From Avipropionibacterium sp050157065 (GTDB lineage Bacteria > Actinomycetota > Actinomycetes > Propionibacteriales > Propionibacteriaceae), in NCBI GenBank assembly GCA_050157065.1, contig CP189573.1: a DNA stretch of 64,000 nt. One strand, given 5' to 3'. The translations under genes were made by a program, and so were the position numbers. Below the pieces are notes generated by a model that saw only the letters and a program-made list of their open reading frames with translations, was not told the DNA's origin and searched no databases. Below are positions 1 to 7,924 of the stretch, piece after piece; the first letter of the stretch is position 1, and every line of letters begins with the position of its first letter.

Positions 1-266
1 AAGGAGGTGTCGACGCCACCGGTCAGGATGAAGTCCTCGACCAGACGCCCCACCTCGTTGTCGGCCAGCGCGGTGACCACCGCACCCCGGAGGCCGAACA
101 CCCGGCGCAGGCCGCGGGTCACGTTGTACTCCCCACCGCCCTCCCAGACCTGGAACTGCCGGGTGGTGCGGATCCGACCGTCACCGGGATCGAGGCGCAA
201 CATCACCTCGCCCAAGGACACGGCGTCGTAGCGGCACTCCTCGGCGGGCTTGACGTTCAGGGTCAT
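1..266 (-). CDS. kdgK: PfkB-family sugar kinase, probably 2-keto-3-deoxygluconate kinase (5' part only)
   Basis: The gene reads leftward from ATG at 266 and runs off the window, so only the first 88 residues are visible. The start follows a good ribosome binding site (AAGGAAG). The visible part has the N-terminal features of the PfkB/ribokinase family: an early SLGEVMLRL strand and the sugar-binding GGGEYNVTRGL motif, followed by an alanine-rich helix. The family phosphorylates sugars in the cytoplasm. It begins 37 bases after the KDPG aldolase stop on the same strand; together the two would turn 2-keto-3-deoxygluconate into pyruvate and glyceraldehyde 3-phosphate. The substrate is inferred from this neighbour; the C-terminal catalytic GAGD motif is outside the window. 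Confidence 0.82.
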   Translation of the reverse strand, partial: MTLNVKPAEECRYDAVSLGEVMLRLDPGDGRIRTTRQFQVWEGGGEYNVTRGLRRVFGLRGAVVTALADNEVGRLVEDFILTGGVDTS

Positions 267-303
267 GATCAACTTCCTTTCGGACTCGGGTGGTGGGTGG
301 CCC

Positions 304-939
304 TCAGGTGCCGCGCAGTTGCGCGGCCAGCGTGACGGCTTCGTCGGCGAGGGTGGTGATGGTGGCGAAGTCACCGGCGTTGATCGCCTTGGGCGGCACC
401 ATCCAGCTGCCACCGCAGGCGAGTACGGCGTCGATCGCGAGGTAGTCGGCCAGGTTGCCGGCCGAGATGCCCCCGGTCGGCACGAACCGGACCTGTGGGA
501 ACGGCGCCGACAGGGCCTTGATCGCCGGCGCGCCACCGGACGTTCCGGCCGGGAAGAACTTGACCGTCGTGATGCCGGCGTCGAGGGCCATCATCACCTC
601 GGTCGCGGTCGCCACACCCGGCAGCAGCGGAATGCCGTGCTCGGCACACCGCTGTGCAACGGTCGCGGAGAAGCCGGGCGACACGATGTAACGGGCGCCC
701 GCCTCGACGGCGACGTCCACCTGGGCGGCGCTGACCACGGTGCCGGCGCCGACCAGGATGTGCGAGTCGCCGGACAGCACCTGGATCGCCTCGGCGGCCG
801 CGGCCGTCCGGAAGGTCACCTCGGCGACCGGCAGCCCCCCGGCCACCAGCGCCTCACCCAGCGGCTCGGCCTGATCGGCCCGGTCCAGCGCGATCACCGG
901 TACCAGCCGTGTCCGGCCGATCTGCTCCAGTACGTCCAC
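304..939 (-). CDS. eda: KDPG/KHG aldolase (2-dehydro-3-deoxy-phosphogluconate aldolase)
   Basis: A 211-residue class I aldolase that splits 2-keto-3-deoxy-6-phosphogluconate into pyruvate and glyceraldehyde 3-phosphate. All family landmarks are present: the catalytic glutamate in AEVTFRT (E40), GAGTV near 65, SPGF near 88, the Schiff-base lysine in TTVKFFPA (K127), PTGGI near 152 and GGSWM near 177. The length equals that of bacterial Eda. GTG at 939 is preferred because AAGGAG ends six bases before it; the TTG at 945 touches that site. The gene leads an operon with the downstream sugar kinase. Together they form the lower part of uronate or Entner-Doudoroff catabolism, which fits the uronyl hydrolase and GPH transporter a few kilobases away. 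Confidence 0.95.
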   Translation of the reverse strand: MDVLEQIGRTRLVPVIALDRADQAEPLGEALVAGGLPVAEVTFRTAAAAEAIQVLSGDSHILVGAGTVVSAAQVDVAVEAGARYIVSPGFSATVAQRCAEHGIPLLPGVATATEVMMALDAGITTVKFFPAGTSGGAPAIKALSAPFPQVRFVPTGGISAGNLADYLAIDAVLACGGSWMVPPKAINAGDFATITTLADEAVTLAAQLRGT

Positions 940-1122
940 AGTCAACTCCTTGCTCGGTTTGCTCGATCCTATCCTCGTCCATCAGGGCGTGACAGCGCTT
1001 TCCATCCCAGTGTGCGGCACGACGTGGGCGGACCGACCCGGCCGGGCGCGACGCCGTACGATGCTTGCGCGGGCAGGCAGTCGCGGGTCGGGCGACGATC
1101 GACGGAGACAGGGGGTGGCGTG

Positions 1123-2370
1123 ATGGCTCCGAACACACGCACCTCCACTCCGCCGCCGGTACGCCGGCGCTCTCCGCTGTTGCTGCTCGGACCGGCCTTC
1201 GTCGCCGCGATCGCCTATGTCGACCCCGGCAACGTGGCGGCCAACATCACCGCCGGTGCCCGGTACGGATTCCTGCTGGTGTGGGTGCTGGTGCTGGCCA
1301 GCGCGATGTCGGTGCTCATCCAGTACCAGTCGGCCAAGCTCGGGTTGGTCACCGACAAGTCACTGCCGGCCCTGTTGGGCGATCGACTGCCTCGGCCGGC
1401 CCGGCTGGCGTACTGGGCCCAGGCCGAGCTCGTGTCGGCGGCCACCGACCTGGCGGAGGTGATCGGCGGCGCGCTGGCGCTGTACCTGCTGTTCGGGTTG
1501 CCACTGCCGATCGGCGGGCTGATCGTCGGCGTGGTGTCGATGATCATGTTGGGGTTGCAGGCCCGGCGCCGGCAGCGTTCGTTCGAGTTCGTGATCATGG
1601 GCCTGCTCGCGGTGATCACGATCGGCTTCCTGACCGGTCTGGTGATCAACCCGCCGGCGGCCGGCGATGTGCTCGGTGGCCTGACGCCGCGGTTCGCCGG
1701 GACCGACTCGGTGCTCGTCGCGGCCAGCATGCTCGGTGCGACGGTGATGCCGCACGCGATCTACCTGCACTCCTCACTGGTGCTCGATCGCCACGGCACC
1801 GGCCATGACCCGTCCGTGCGGCGTCGGCTGCTGAAGGCGACCCGGCTGGACGTGCTGCTCGCGTTGGCGGTCGCCGGGCTGGTCAACATCGCATTGTTGC
1901 TGCTCGCCGCGGAGTCGTTGCGCGGGCAGCCGGGGACCGACTCGATCGAAGGCGCCCACGCCGCCATCGCCACCGCCTTCGGGCCGGGGGTGGCCCTGGT
2001 GTTCGCGATCGGACTGCTCGCCTCCGGGCTGGCCAGCACCTCGGTCGGTGCCTACGCCGGGTCCGAGATCATGGCCGGGCTGATCCACCGCCGCATTCCG
2101 CTGGTGCTGCGCCGGCTGGTCACCCTGCTGCCTGCACTCGTGCTGTTGTCGGTCGGCATCGAACCGACCTGGGCGCTGGTGTTGAGCCAGGTCGTGCTGA
2201 GCTTCGGCATCCCGTTCGCGCTGGTCCCGCTGGTCGCCCTGACCGGCAGCTCGAGGGTGATGGGTGAGTTGCGCAACGGGCCGGCGCTGCGGGTGGTCTC
2301 GGTGCTGGTGATCGCCGCCATCATCGCACTCAACCTCGCGCTGCTGTTCCTGACCCTCACCGGTCTGTGA
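1123..2370 (+). CDS. mntH: NRAMP-family divalent metal (Mn/Fe) transporter
   Basis: A 415-residue inner-membrane protein with about eleven hydrophobic segments. Two metal-site signatures of the NRAMP family are visible: DPGN at residues 34-37 in the first helix and MPHA starting at residue 209 in the sixth. NRAMP proteins import Mn(II) or Fe(II) by proton symport. ATG 1123 is the first start that leaves the DPGN helix at its usual distance from the N-terminus; GTG at 1120 is an in-frame alternative, and the longer upstream reading frame lies over the opposite-strand aldolase gene. The gene stands alone, divergent from eda. I see no convincing MntR box in the 180-base upstream gap. Confidence 0.93.
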   Translation: MAPNTRTSTPPPVRRRSPLLLLGPAFVAAIAYVDPGNVAANITAGARYGFLLVWVLVLASAMSVLIQYQSAKLGLVTDKSLPALLGDRLPRPARLAYWAQAELVSAATDLAEVIGGALALYLLFGLPLPIGGLIVGVVSMIMLGLQARRRQRSFEFVIMGLLAVITIGFLTGLVINPPAAGDVLGGLTPRFAGTDSVLVAASMLGATVMPHAIYLHSSLVLDRHGTGHDPSVRRRLLKATRLDVLLALAVAGLVNIALLLLAAESLRGQPGTDSIEGAHAAIATAFGPGVALVFAIGLLASGLASTSVGAYAGSEIMAGLIHRRIPLVLRRLVTLLPALVLLSVGIEPTWALVLSQVVLSFGIPFALVPLVALTGSSRVMGELRNGPALRVVSVLVIAAIIALNLALLFLTLTGL

Positions 2371-2488
2371 TCGACCGGCCTGCGCACGCCGGGGTGACCG
2401 ACCCGGGCGGACCACGCGGCCGGGCACGCGCTGAGCAGAATTCACCGGTTGTTCAGCGCCAACGGTCCGTGAGGTGAACCGCACCGTT

Positions 2489-2494
2489 TAGGGT
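2489..2494 (+). promoter_or_regulatory. -10 box for leaderless CPBP-like gene
   Basis: TAGGGT ends seven bases before ATG 2502, so transcription would begin at the start codon. The same arrangement recurs before many genes in this window. No ribosome binding site fits the ATG. Confidence 0.5.
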
Positions 2495-2501
2495 GTCCGG
2501 C

Positions 2502-3260
2502 ATGTCGACATCACTCACCGCCTGGACCGAGCCGTTGCCCGCCCGGACGTGGGTGGCGTGGCGTCCCGGCCGCGACACCTGGTTGGCGCTGGTGTCGGTG
2601 GTGGCGATGTGGGCGTCCTACTACGGCCAGGGCGTGGTCGGCGAGAGCAACTCGCTGGCCGGCTTCGCCATGTTCATCGTGTTGATCATGATCGTGCTCG
2701 GCACGCTGGTGCCCGTGGTGGTGGTGATCCGGCTGATGCGGCGGCCGCTCGCCGACATCGGACTCACCCTGCGCCGCTGGTGGCTGGCCCTGGTGATCAG
2801 CCTGATCGTCGGAGGTGGCAGCATCCCCGCCCTGTGGAGTGCGGCCGGGGAGGCGGGGCTCGATCCGTTGCCGCACATGGTGGCCAACATGTTGATGGTG
2901 TGGGAGCCGATGTTCGTGTACGGGTGGCTGCAGCTCCGGTTCCGGGATGCGTTCGGTGAGCTGCCGGCTCCGATCCTTGCCGCCCTCGGGTTCGGCGCCT
3001 ACCACCTGGGGTCGGTCGATCTGCCCACCGTGCTGTTCTTCACCGCGTTCGGGTTGGTGTTCGCGATCGCCTTCGCATTCACCCGCAACCTGCTGTCCCT
3101 CGCCCCGCTGACCTGGGCCGTCACCAGCGGCATCGGCACCATCTCCGCCGGGGTCACCTTCGGCTGGAGCGAGGCGGCCATCCTGGTCGTGCCGGCGCTG
3201 TTGCAGGTCGTGATCGTGGTCATCGCCTGGCGCACCCGACCGCGAGCGGTGCCGGGCTGA
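2502..3260 (+). CDS. CPBP-family intramembrane protein, probably lacking protease activity
   Basis: A 252-residue membrane protein with about seven hydrophobic segments. It resembles the CPBP (Abi/CAAX-protease-like) family: a WEPMFVYGWLQLRF segment (130s-140s) corresponds to motif 1 (EExxxR) and FGAYH (H168) to motif 2 (FxxxH). Motif 1 has a single glutamate (E135) followed by proline, and the region where motif 3 places its histidine (PLTWAVTSG, about 202-210) has none. Two of three catalytic motifs are therefore degraded, so a structural or immunity-like role is more likely than proteolysis; that is inference. ATG 2502 is chosen because a -10 box sits seven bases upstream; GTG 2493 is the alternative. 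Monocistronic. Confidence 0.72.
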   Translation: MSTSLTAWTEPLPARTWVAWRPGRDTWLALVSVVAMWASYYGQGVVGESNSLAGFAMFIVLIMIVLGTLVPVVVVIRLMRRPLADIGLTLRRWWLALVISLIVGGGSIPALWSAAGEAGLDPLPHMVANMLMVWEPMFVYGWLQLRFRDAFGELPAPILAALGFGAYHLGSVDLPTVLFFTAFGLVFAIAFAFTRNLLSLAPLTWAVTSGIGTISAGVTFGWSEAAILVVPALLQVVIVVIAWRTRPRAVPG

Positions 3261-3309
3261 GGGCTCCGCGTCCGGGCCGGTCGTCGGCCAGGGGAGGCCT
3301 CACCCCGCT

Positions 3310-3315
3310 TATGCT
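3310..3315 (+). promoter_or_regulatory. -10 box for leaderless GPH transporter gene
   Basis: TATGCT ends six bases before ATG 3322, placing the transcription start at or next to the start codon. This favours ATG 3322 over GTG 3316. Confidence 0.5.
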
Positions 3316-3321
3316 GTGCAC

Positions 3322-4782
3322 ATGCCGCCGGTGGTCGAGTCCGAGTCGCGCGTGGCGGGCCGCCATCGGGAGTTGCGCTTCCCCGAACGGATGGCGTTCG
3401 CGGTCGGGGACTTCTTCGGCGGCGGTGCCGGCTCGCTGTTGGCCGTGCTCTACCTGTTCTTCCTGACCAACGTGATCGGGCTGAACCCCTTCCTGGCGGG
3501 GTTGGCGGTGATGGTCTCGAAGGTGTGGGACGCGATCAACGACCCGCTGGTCGGGGCGCTGAGTGACCGGACCCGCACCCGCTTCGGCCGGCGCCGCCCG
3601 TACATCGTCATCGGTGGGCTGGCCCTGATCGGGGTGTACGCGCTGCTGTGGCTGCCCGACGGGCCCGCGGAGACACAGGCCGCCAAGGCCGTCTGGGCGA
3701 GCCTGACCTACATCCTCTACAACACGGTGCAGACGGTGATCATGGTCCCGTACCTGTCGCTGTCGACCGAGATCACCACCAGCGCAGCGCTGCGTGACAA
3801 GGCGAACGTGCTCCGGCTGCTGTGCTCGACGCTGTCGAGTGCCGGCTGCACGCTCGTCGCGACCGCCCTGTTCGAACAGTTCCGGGTCGGCGGGTTGAGC
3901 TCGACCCAGCTGTACGCCGCACTCGTCCTCGGGATCGGCGGCTTCTTCGCCGTGGCGGTGCTGGTGGCCGGCATCTTCTCCCGGGAGCGGGTGCCGTTGA
4001 CCCCGCCGACCCCGTGGCAGCCGTCGCTGTTCTGGAGCCCGTTCAAGGTGCCGGCCTTCCGGCTGCTGTTCGGGCTCTACCTGTGCCAGATCCTGACCAT
4101 GGACATGATCACCGCGCTGTTGCTCTACTACTCCAGCTACGTGGTGCCGGACGTGAACTCGACGGTGTTCCTGGGGTTGTTCATCGTGGTGCACGTGGCC
4201 GCCTATCCGATCATGTTGCGGCTGGTGCGGACCATCGACAAGGCGCGGATCTACCGGACGCTGATCCCGCTCGCCCTGGTCGCGATCATCGGAGTCGCGT
4301 TCTATCCGGCCGACGCCCCGGTGTACGGGGTCTACGCCCTCGCCTTCGTACTGGCCGTCGGGCTGGCCGGGGCCGTGCAGATGCCATGGGTGATGTTCCC
4401 CGACGTGGTCGACGCGTACGAACACCACCACGGCCAACGGCAGGCCGGCACCTGCGGTTCGGTGATCACCTTCACCCGCAGCCTGGCCACGGCGTTGATG
4501 ATCCAACTGGTCGGCGGTGTGCTCGCCGTCACCGGGTACGTCGCCAGCGAGCAGGGCGCCGAGGTGACCCAACCGCCGTCGGCGATCCTCGGCATCCGGC
4601 TGCTGATGGCGATCGCGGTGTTCGGCCTGATGGCCGCGGGCTGGCTGATCGCCCGCCGCTACCCGCTCGGTCGTACGGCGTCGGCCCAGCTCCGGGTCGA
4701 ACTCGACGAGCAGCGGGCCGCCCGCGACGCCGTACCGGCAACGGAGGCTCAGGCCTCGGCGACCAGGGATGCGTCGTCGTAG
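3322..4782 (+). CDS. GPH-family (MelB-like) sugar:cation symporter
   Basis: A 486-residue, twelve-segment membrane transporter of the glycoside-pentoside-hexuronide:cation symporter family within the major facilitator superfamily. Diagnostic features are an N-terminal GDFFGG segment, KVWDAINDPLVGALSDRT near residues 70-90 followed by the cytoplasmic RFGRRRPYI loop, and a second-half PWVMFPDVVDAYEHHHG segment typical of the family. It imports a sugar or uronide with H+ or Na+. The C-terminal tail is hydrophilic. Its neighbours are a DUF4838 protein on the opposite strand, a lyase-fold protein and a GH105-type hydrolase, so an oligo-uronide or uronic acid is the likely substrate. Its end overlaps the end of the convergent DUF4838 gene by 34 bases. 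Confidence 0.9.
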   Translation: MPPVVESESRVAGRHRELRFPERMAFAVGDFFGGGAGSLLAVLYLFFLTNVIGLNPFLAGLAVMVSKVWDAINDPLVGALSDRTRTRFGRRRPYIVIGGLALIGVYALLWLPDGPAETQAAKAVWASLTYILYNTVQTVIMVPYLSLSTEITTSAALRDKANVLRLLCSTLSSAGCTLVATALFEQFRVGGLSSTQLYAALVLGIGGFFAVAVLVAGIFSRERVPLTPPTPWQPSLFWSPFKVPAFRLLFGLYLCQILTMDMITALLLYYSSYVVPDVNSTVFLGLFIVVHVAAYPIMLRLVRTIDKARIYRTLIPLALVAIIGVAFYPADAPVYGVYALAFVLAVGLAGAVQMPWVMFPDVVDAYEHHHGQRQAGTCGSVITFTRSLATALMIQLVGGVLAVTGYVASEQGAEVTQPPSAILGIRLLMAIAVFGLMAAGWLIARRYPLGRTASAQLRVELDEQRAARDAVPATEAQASATRDASS

Positions 4783-7745
4783 TAGCTGACCCCGGTCCCG
4801 GTGCTGTCACGCCACAGCCGGACGCTGACCGCGACCGCGCCCTCGGGTGCCGGCTTGGTGACCGTGACCGGCTGCCATGCGCCGTGCTCGGTGAGCCAGG
4901 CGTGGTGCGCGACCAGCCGGGCACCCGCGCCGTCCCAGAACTCGAGCGACAGGTAGCTGGCACTGCCTTCCTGGTTCAAGATCTCCACCGACGCGGTGTA
5001 CGTGGTACCCACGGTCGCGGTGAGCTTGGGGCTCGACAGGACGGCGCCGCCCGCGGTTGATCGGTCGTCCAGCATGACGCTGCGCTGCCCGGTCCGGACC
5101 TCGGCGGTGGAGCTGGCGACGGTGGCACCGGCACGCGTCCAGTGCGTGGGCAGCGATCCGGTGACCTCCTCGAAACCCCCGTTGGGCAACAGGTTCCCGG
5201 CGGCCGACTGTGGCACCTGATGGGCCTCGACGTCATCGATGACGAAGTCGCTGCCCGGGTAGTTCACGCCGGCCACGCCGATCACCATCTCCACGCTGGC
5301 CACCCCGCGACCCCGGAACGTCGGCGGGATGTCCTCCAACAGCGATGCCGAGTGCCACTGCCCCGGCGTCGCCTGCAGGCCCACCAGCCGCTGGAACAGG
5401 ATCCCGATCCGCGCGCCGGCGGCGTCGTGCAACCCGACGCTGACGGTGAGGAAGCCGCGCCCCGGTGCGCCGACCGGAACGTGGTAGCGGAAGCGGAACG
5501 CCAACAGGTCGGACCGGACGGGGAACCGCTGCCGCAGGTCCGCCCCGGGCACGGCGCCGAGCCGGAGCGCCGTCGTACCGGTGTGCACGATCTCGTCGTC
5601 GACCCGCCACGCACCGATGGTGCGCCAGTCGGTGGTGCCGTCGGCGAACGAACCGTTGGTGATCAGTTGGACGGCGGTTCCGTCGAGCAGTGACCGGGTC
5701 AGCCGTGCGACCCGCGCCGTCGGGGTCGGGGCCGGGTCGCCGGCCAGGGCCGCCAGGCGGTCGGTCACCGGGCCACCGGCGGGTTCGTGCTCGGTGACGT
5801 GGTCGACCACCGACCAGAGCTGGGGGCCGCTGAAGCCGGTCCAGCACATCCCGCGGGTCTCCGGTCGCAGCGCGTGCTTCAACACCGGATCGGAGGCGAG
5901 CTCGGCCACCAGGGCCAATCGCGCGCGGGACTGCTCCACGCGGGTCGCCAGGTGGTCGGACACGTCGTCGAGGATCGCCAGGGCCTCGGCCGTGGTGTCG
6001 GCGGGTCCGGCCGTGGGCGGGTAGCTCAGGATCGATCCCTCGTAGTACCCGAAGGACGTCAACAACATCTCGGCCCGGGTGCGCTGGGCAGCGGTCGAGG
6101 TGGCGTCCCGGGCGGCTTCGAGGTGGCCGCGTGCCGTCGCTGCGTCCGCGGGGGTGACGGCCTCGAGGTAGTCGGCGTAGTTGAAGTAGAAGTACGGGTT
6201 GCGGGCCTCCACGGCACTGGTGAACCAGGTGGTGGACGGGACGCGATCCCGCCAGATCCCTTCCCACAAGGAGAAGTAGCTGGCCAGGTGAGGTGCGGCG
6301 GACGGTCCGACGGCGCGGTCGTACCACTCCTGTTCCAGCTCGGTGACGTCGCGGGTCGGGTCCCACAGCAACTTGCCGTACAGCCACGGCTTCGGACCCT
6401 CGCCCCAGTTCGGATACAGCTCCGAGTACTGGGCCGTGACACCGTGCTCGACGCCGTATCGGTAGACCTCGCCCATTGTGTGGTTGTAGACGCGAGGGAT
6501 GCAGTACGTGGCGCCGTATGCGTACTCGTAGAAGCCGAAGCTGGGCGCGACGGCCGCCCACGCCTGCGTCAGTGCCTGGTCGGCGGCCCGGAAGTCGGGG
6601 TCGACCCAGCCGTAGCGGTCGACGGTGACGAAGGGAACCACCTGGGGGTGGATGGGGAAGGTCGGTGGCGTGGCGACGTTGCGGTAGGCCAGCAGCCCGA
6701 AGTACTTCGTGGCGAGTGCGGGGTTGCGCGCGATCACCGTCTCCACCACGGTGTTGGCCCACTGGTAGAAGCTCTCCGACGCACTGGGTGCTGCGCCGTC
6801 GACGGCGGGCTCGAGGTCGTCCTCGCTGTAGCCGGCCCCGTCGTTGACACCGAGCGAGAAGGACGTCATCTTCGGGTTCGCGGCGAAGTGATCAAGGATG
6901 AACTGCACCGCCACCTCCACCGTGCCGGGTTCACTGAAGTGCGGTTGCCAGCCGGTCCGTGCCCCGGGCGCCGGGATTCGGGGTTCGCCGCCGATCACCG
7001 GGTAGTACTCGGGATGGGTCTGGCCGTACTGCTCGACGGGGAAGATGCTCCACAGGTTGTGATGGGCGAGGATGGTGCGGCGGAGCCTGATGCGGGAACC
7101 CCACACCACTTGGGGATCGTCGCTCGCCCAGTCCGGGGAGAACGGGCTGTTCTCCTCGTACAGCGGCGACATCACCCGAGCCGCCATCGTGGGCTCGCTC
7201 TGCTGGATCCCCTTGGGGACGACCAGCGACGACGCCTCGGGTACGTCCTCGCCGTCGGGGCCGGGGAGCAGCCAGCGGACGCCGACGTGCCGTTCGAGGA
7301 GCTCCAGCACGCCGTGGCGTACCCCGTGGTCCGAGGGGGCCAGAATCGTCACCGCGGTGTCGGCTGTCCCGATCACGAACCCGTCGTCGGCCAGGTCGGC
7401 CACCCGGTGGGCGGCACCCCGGTGCGACCCGCTGCCCGTGATGCCGAGGTAGATCCGGTTGCCGGTGGCGGGCACGTCCTGCGGTGTGTGCAGCGGGAGC
7501 GTGATGCCCGAGGCCTTGGCCACGTACTCGATCAAGGTCGCGGCAGCCGCCTTGATCTGATCACTGGCGTCGGCGGCGATCACCACCGATGCCGGGACCC
7601 CGTCGACCACGATGGGCACCCCACGCCCGTTGGCGGCCGGTGCCGCGTTGGCGCGGAGCCCGGGGCCGCCGAGCAGCAGGCCGCCGGCTGCCGCGCTCCC
7701 CATGGTCAGGACTTGGCGTCGGGTGAGTTCACCGGGACCGGTCAT
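4749..7745 (-). CDS. TAT-exported DUF4838 protein with GH67-like N-domain and C-terminal carbohydrate-binding modules
   Basis: A 998-residue secreted protein. It starts with a twin-arginine signal (TRRQVLTMG, hydrophobic stretch, cleavage near ANAAPAA). Residues 45-150 resemble the alpha-glucuronidase N-terminal domain that precedes GH67/GH20-type barrels. The central 200-550 region carries the DUF4838 barrel, with tryptophan- and tyrosine-rich motifs (EYYPVIGG, YSELYPNWGEGPKPW). Two jelly-roll CBM-like domains follow: one from about 690 (NGSFADGTTDW) and one from about 850 (NLLPNGGFEE). DUF4838 proteins are associated with glycoside breakdown, but no reaction is established from sequence. 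ATG 7745 follows GGAGG by eight bases; earlier in-frame starts lack this. Divergent from the lyase-like gene across a palindrome. Confidence 0.82.
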   Translation of the reverse strand: MTGPGELTRRQVLTMGSAAAGGLLLGGPGLRANAAPAANGRGVPIVVDGVPASVVIAADASDQIKAAAATLIEYVAKASGITLPLHTPQDVPATGNRIYLGITGSGSHRGAAHRVADLADDGFVIGTADTAVTILAPSDHGVRHGVLELLERHVGVRWLLPGPDGEDVPEASSLVVPKGIQQSEPTMAARVMSPLYEENSPFSPDWASDDPQVVWGSRIRLRRTILAHHNLWSIFPVEQYGQTHPEYYPVIGGEPRIPAPGARTGWQPHFSEPGTVEVAVQFILDHFAANPKMTSFSLGVNDGAGYSEDDLEPAVDGAAPSASESFYQWANTVVETVIARNPALATKYFGLLAYRNVATPPTFPIHPQVVPFVTVDRYGWVDPDFRAADQALTQAWAAVAPSFGFYEYAYGATYCIPRVYNHTMGEVYRYGVEHGVTAQYSELYPNWGEGPKPWLYGKLLWDPTRDVTELEQEWYDRAVGPSAAPHLASYFSLWEGIWRDRVPSTTWFTSAVEARNPYFYFNYADYLEAVTPADAATARGHLEAARDATSTAAQRTRAEMLLTSFGYYEGSILSYPPTAGPADTTAEALAILDDVSDHLATRVEQSRARLALVAELASDPVLKHALRPETRGMCWTGFSGPQLWSVVDHVTEHEPAGGPVTDRLAALAGDPAPTPTARVARLTRSLLDGTAVQLITNGSFADGTTDWRTIGAWRVDDEIVHTGTTALRLGAVPGADLRQRFPVRSDLLAFRFRYHVPVGAPGRGFLTVSVGLHDAAGARIGILFQRLVGLQATPGQWHSASLLEDIPPTFRGRGVASVEMVIGVAGVNYPGSDFVIDDVEAHQVPQSAAGNLLPNGGFEEVTGSLPTHWTRAGATVASSTAEVRTGQRSVMLDDRSTAGGAVLSSPKLTATVGTTYTASVEILNQEGSASYLSLEFWDGAGARLVAHHAWLTEHGAWQPVTVTKPAPEGAVAVSVRLWRDSTGTGVSYYDDASLVAEA

Positions 7746-7786
7746 CTGCTGTGCCTCCATTGGCGTGGGGGTGTGGGACCACCGTG

Positions 7787-7817
7787 ATCCTAACCTAGGA
7801 CCTAGGTGTCGTGGCAA
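7787..7817 (-). promoter_or_regulatory. Promoter of the DUF4838 gene
   Basis: On the minus strand TTGCCA (7817-7812) and TAGGAT (7792-7787) are separated by 19 bases. The CCTAGG palindrome fills the spacer, so a bound protein would block this promoter. Confidence 0.4.
7793..7807. promoter_or_regulatory. Candidate operator, 15-bp CCTAGG palindrome
   Basis: ACCTAGG-A-CCTAGGT is a perfect inverted repeat around one central base. It lies between two divergent carbohydrate genes and inside the spacer of the leftward promoter, the usual place for a repressor site. No regulator gene adjoins it, so the binding protein is unknown. Confidence 0.5.
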
Positions 7818-7924
7818 GGGTTGTGCCGCTCCCTGGGCATCGCGTCCGGCGGCACGTGGGGGTCGGCGCTGCCCGTACGGACGCCGCTTCGCCGGGCAGC
7901 AGCAGGGTGTGGGACGCTCGACGT

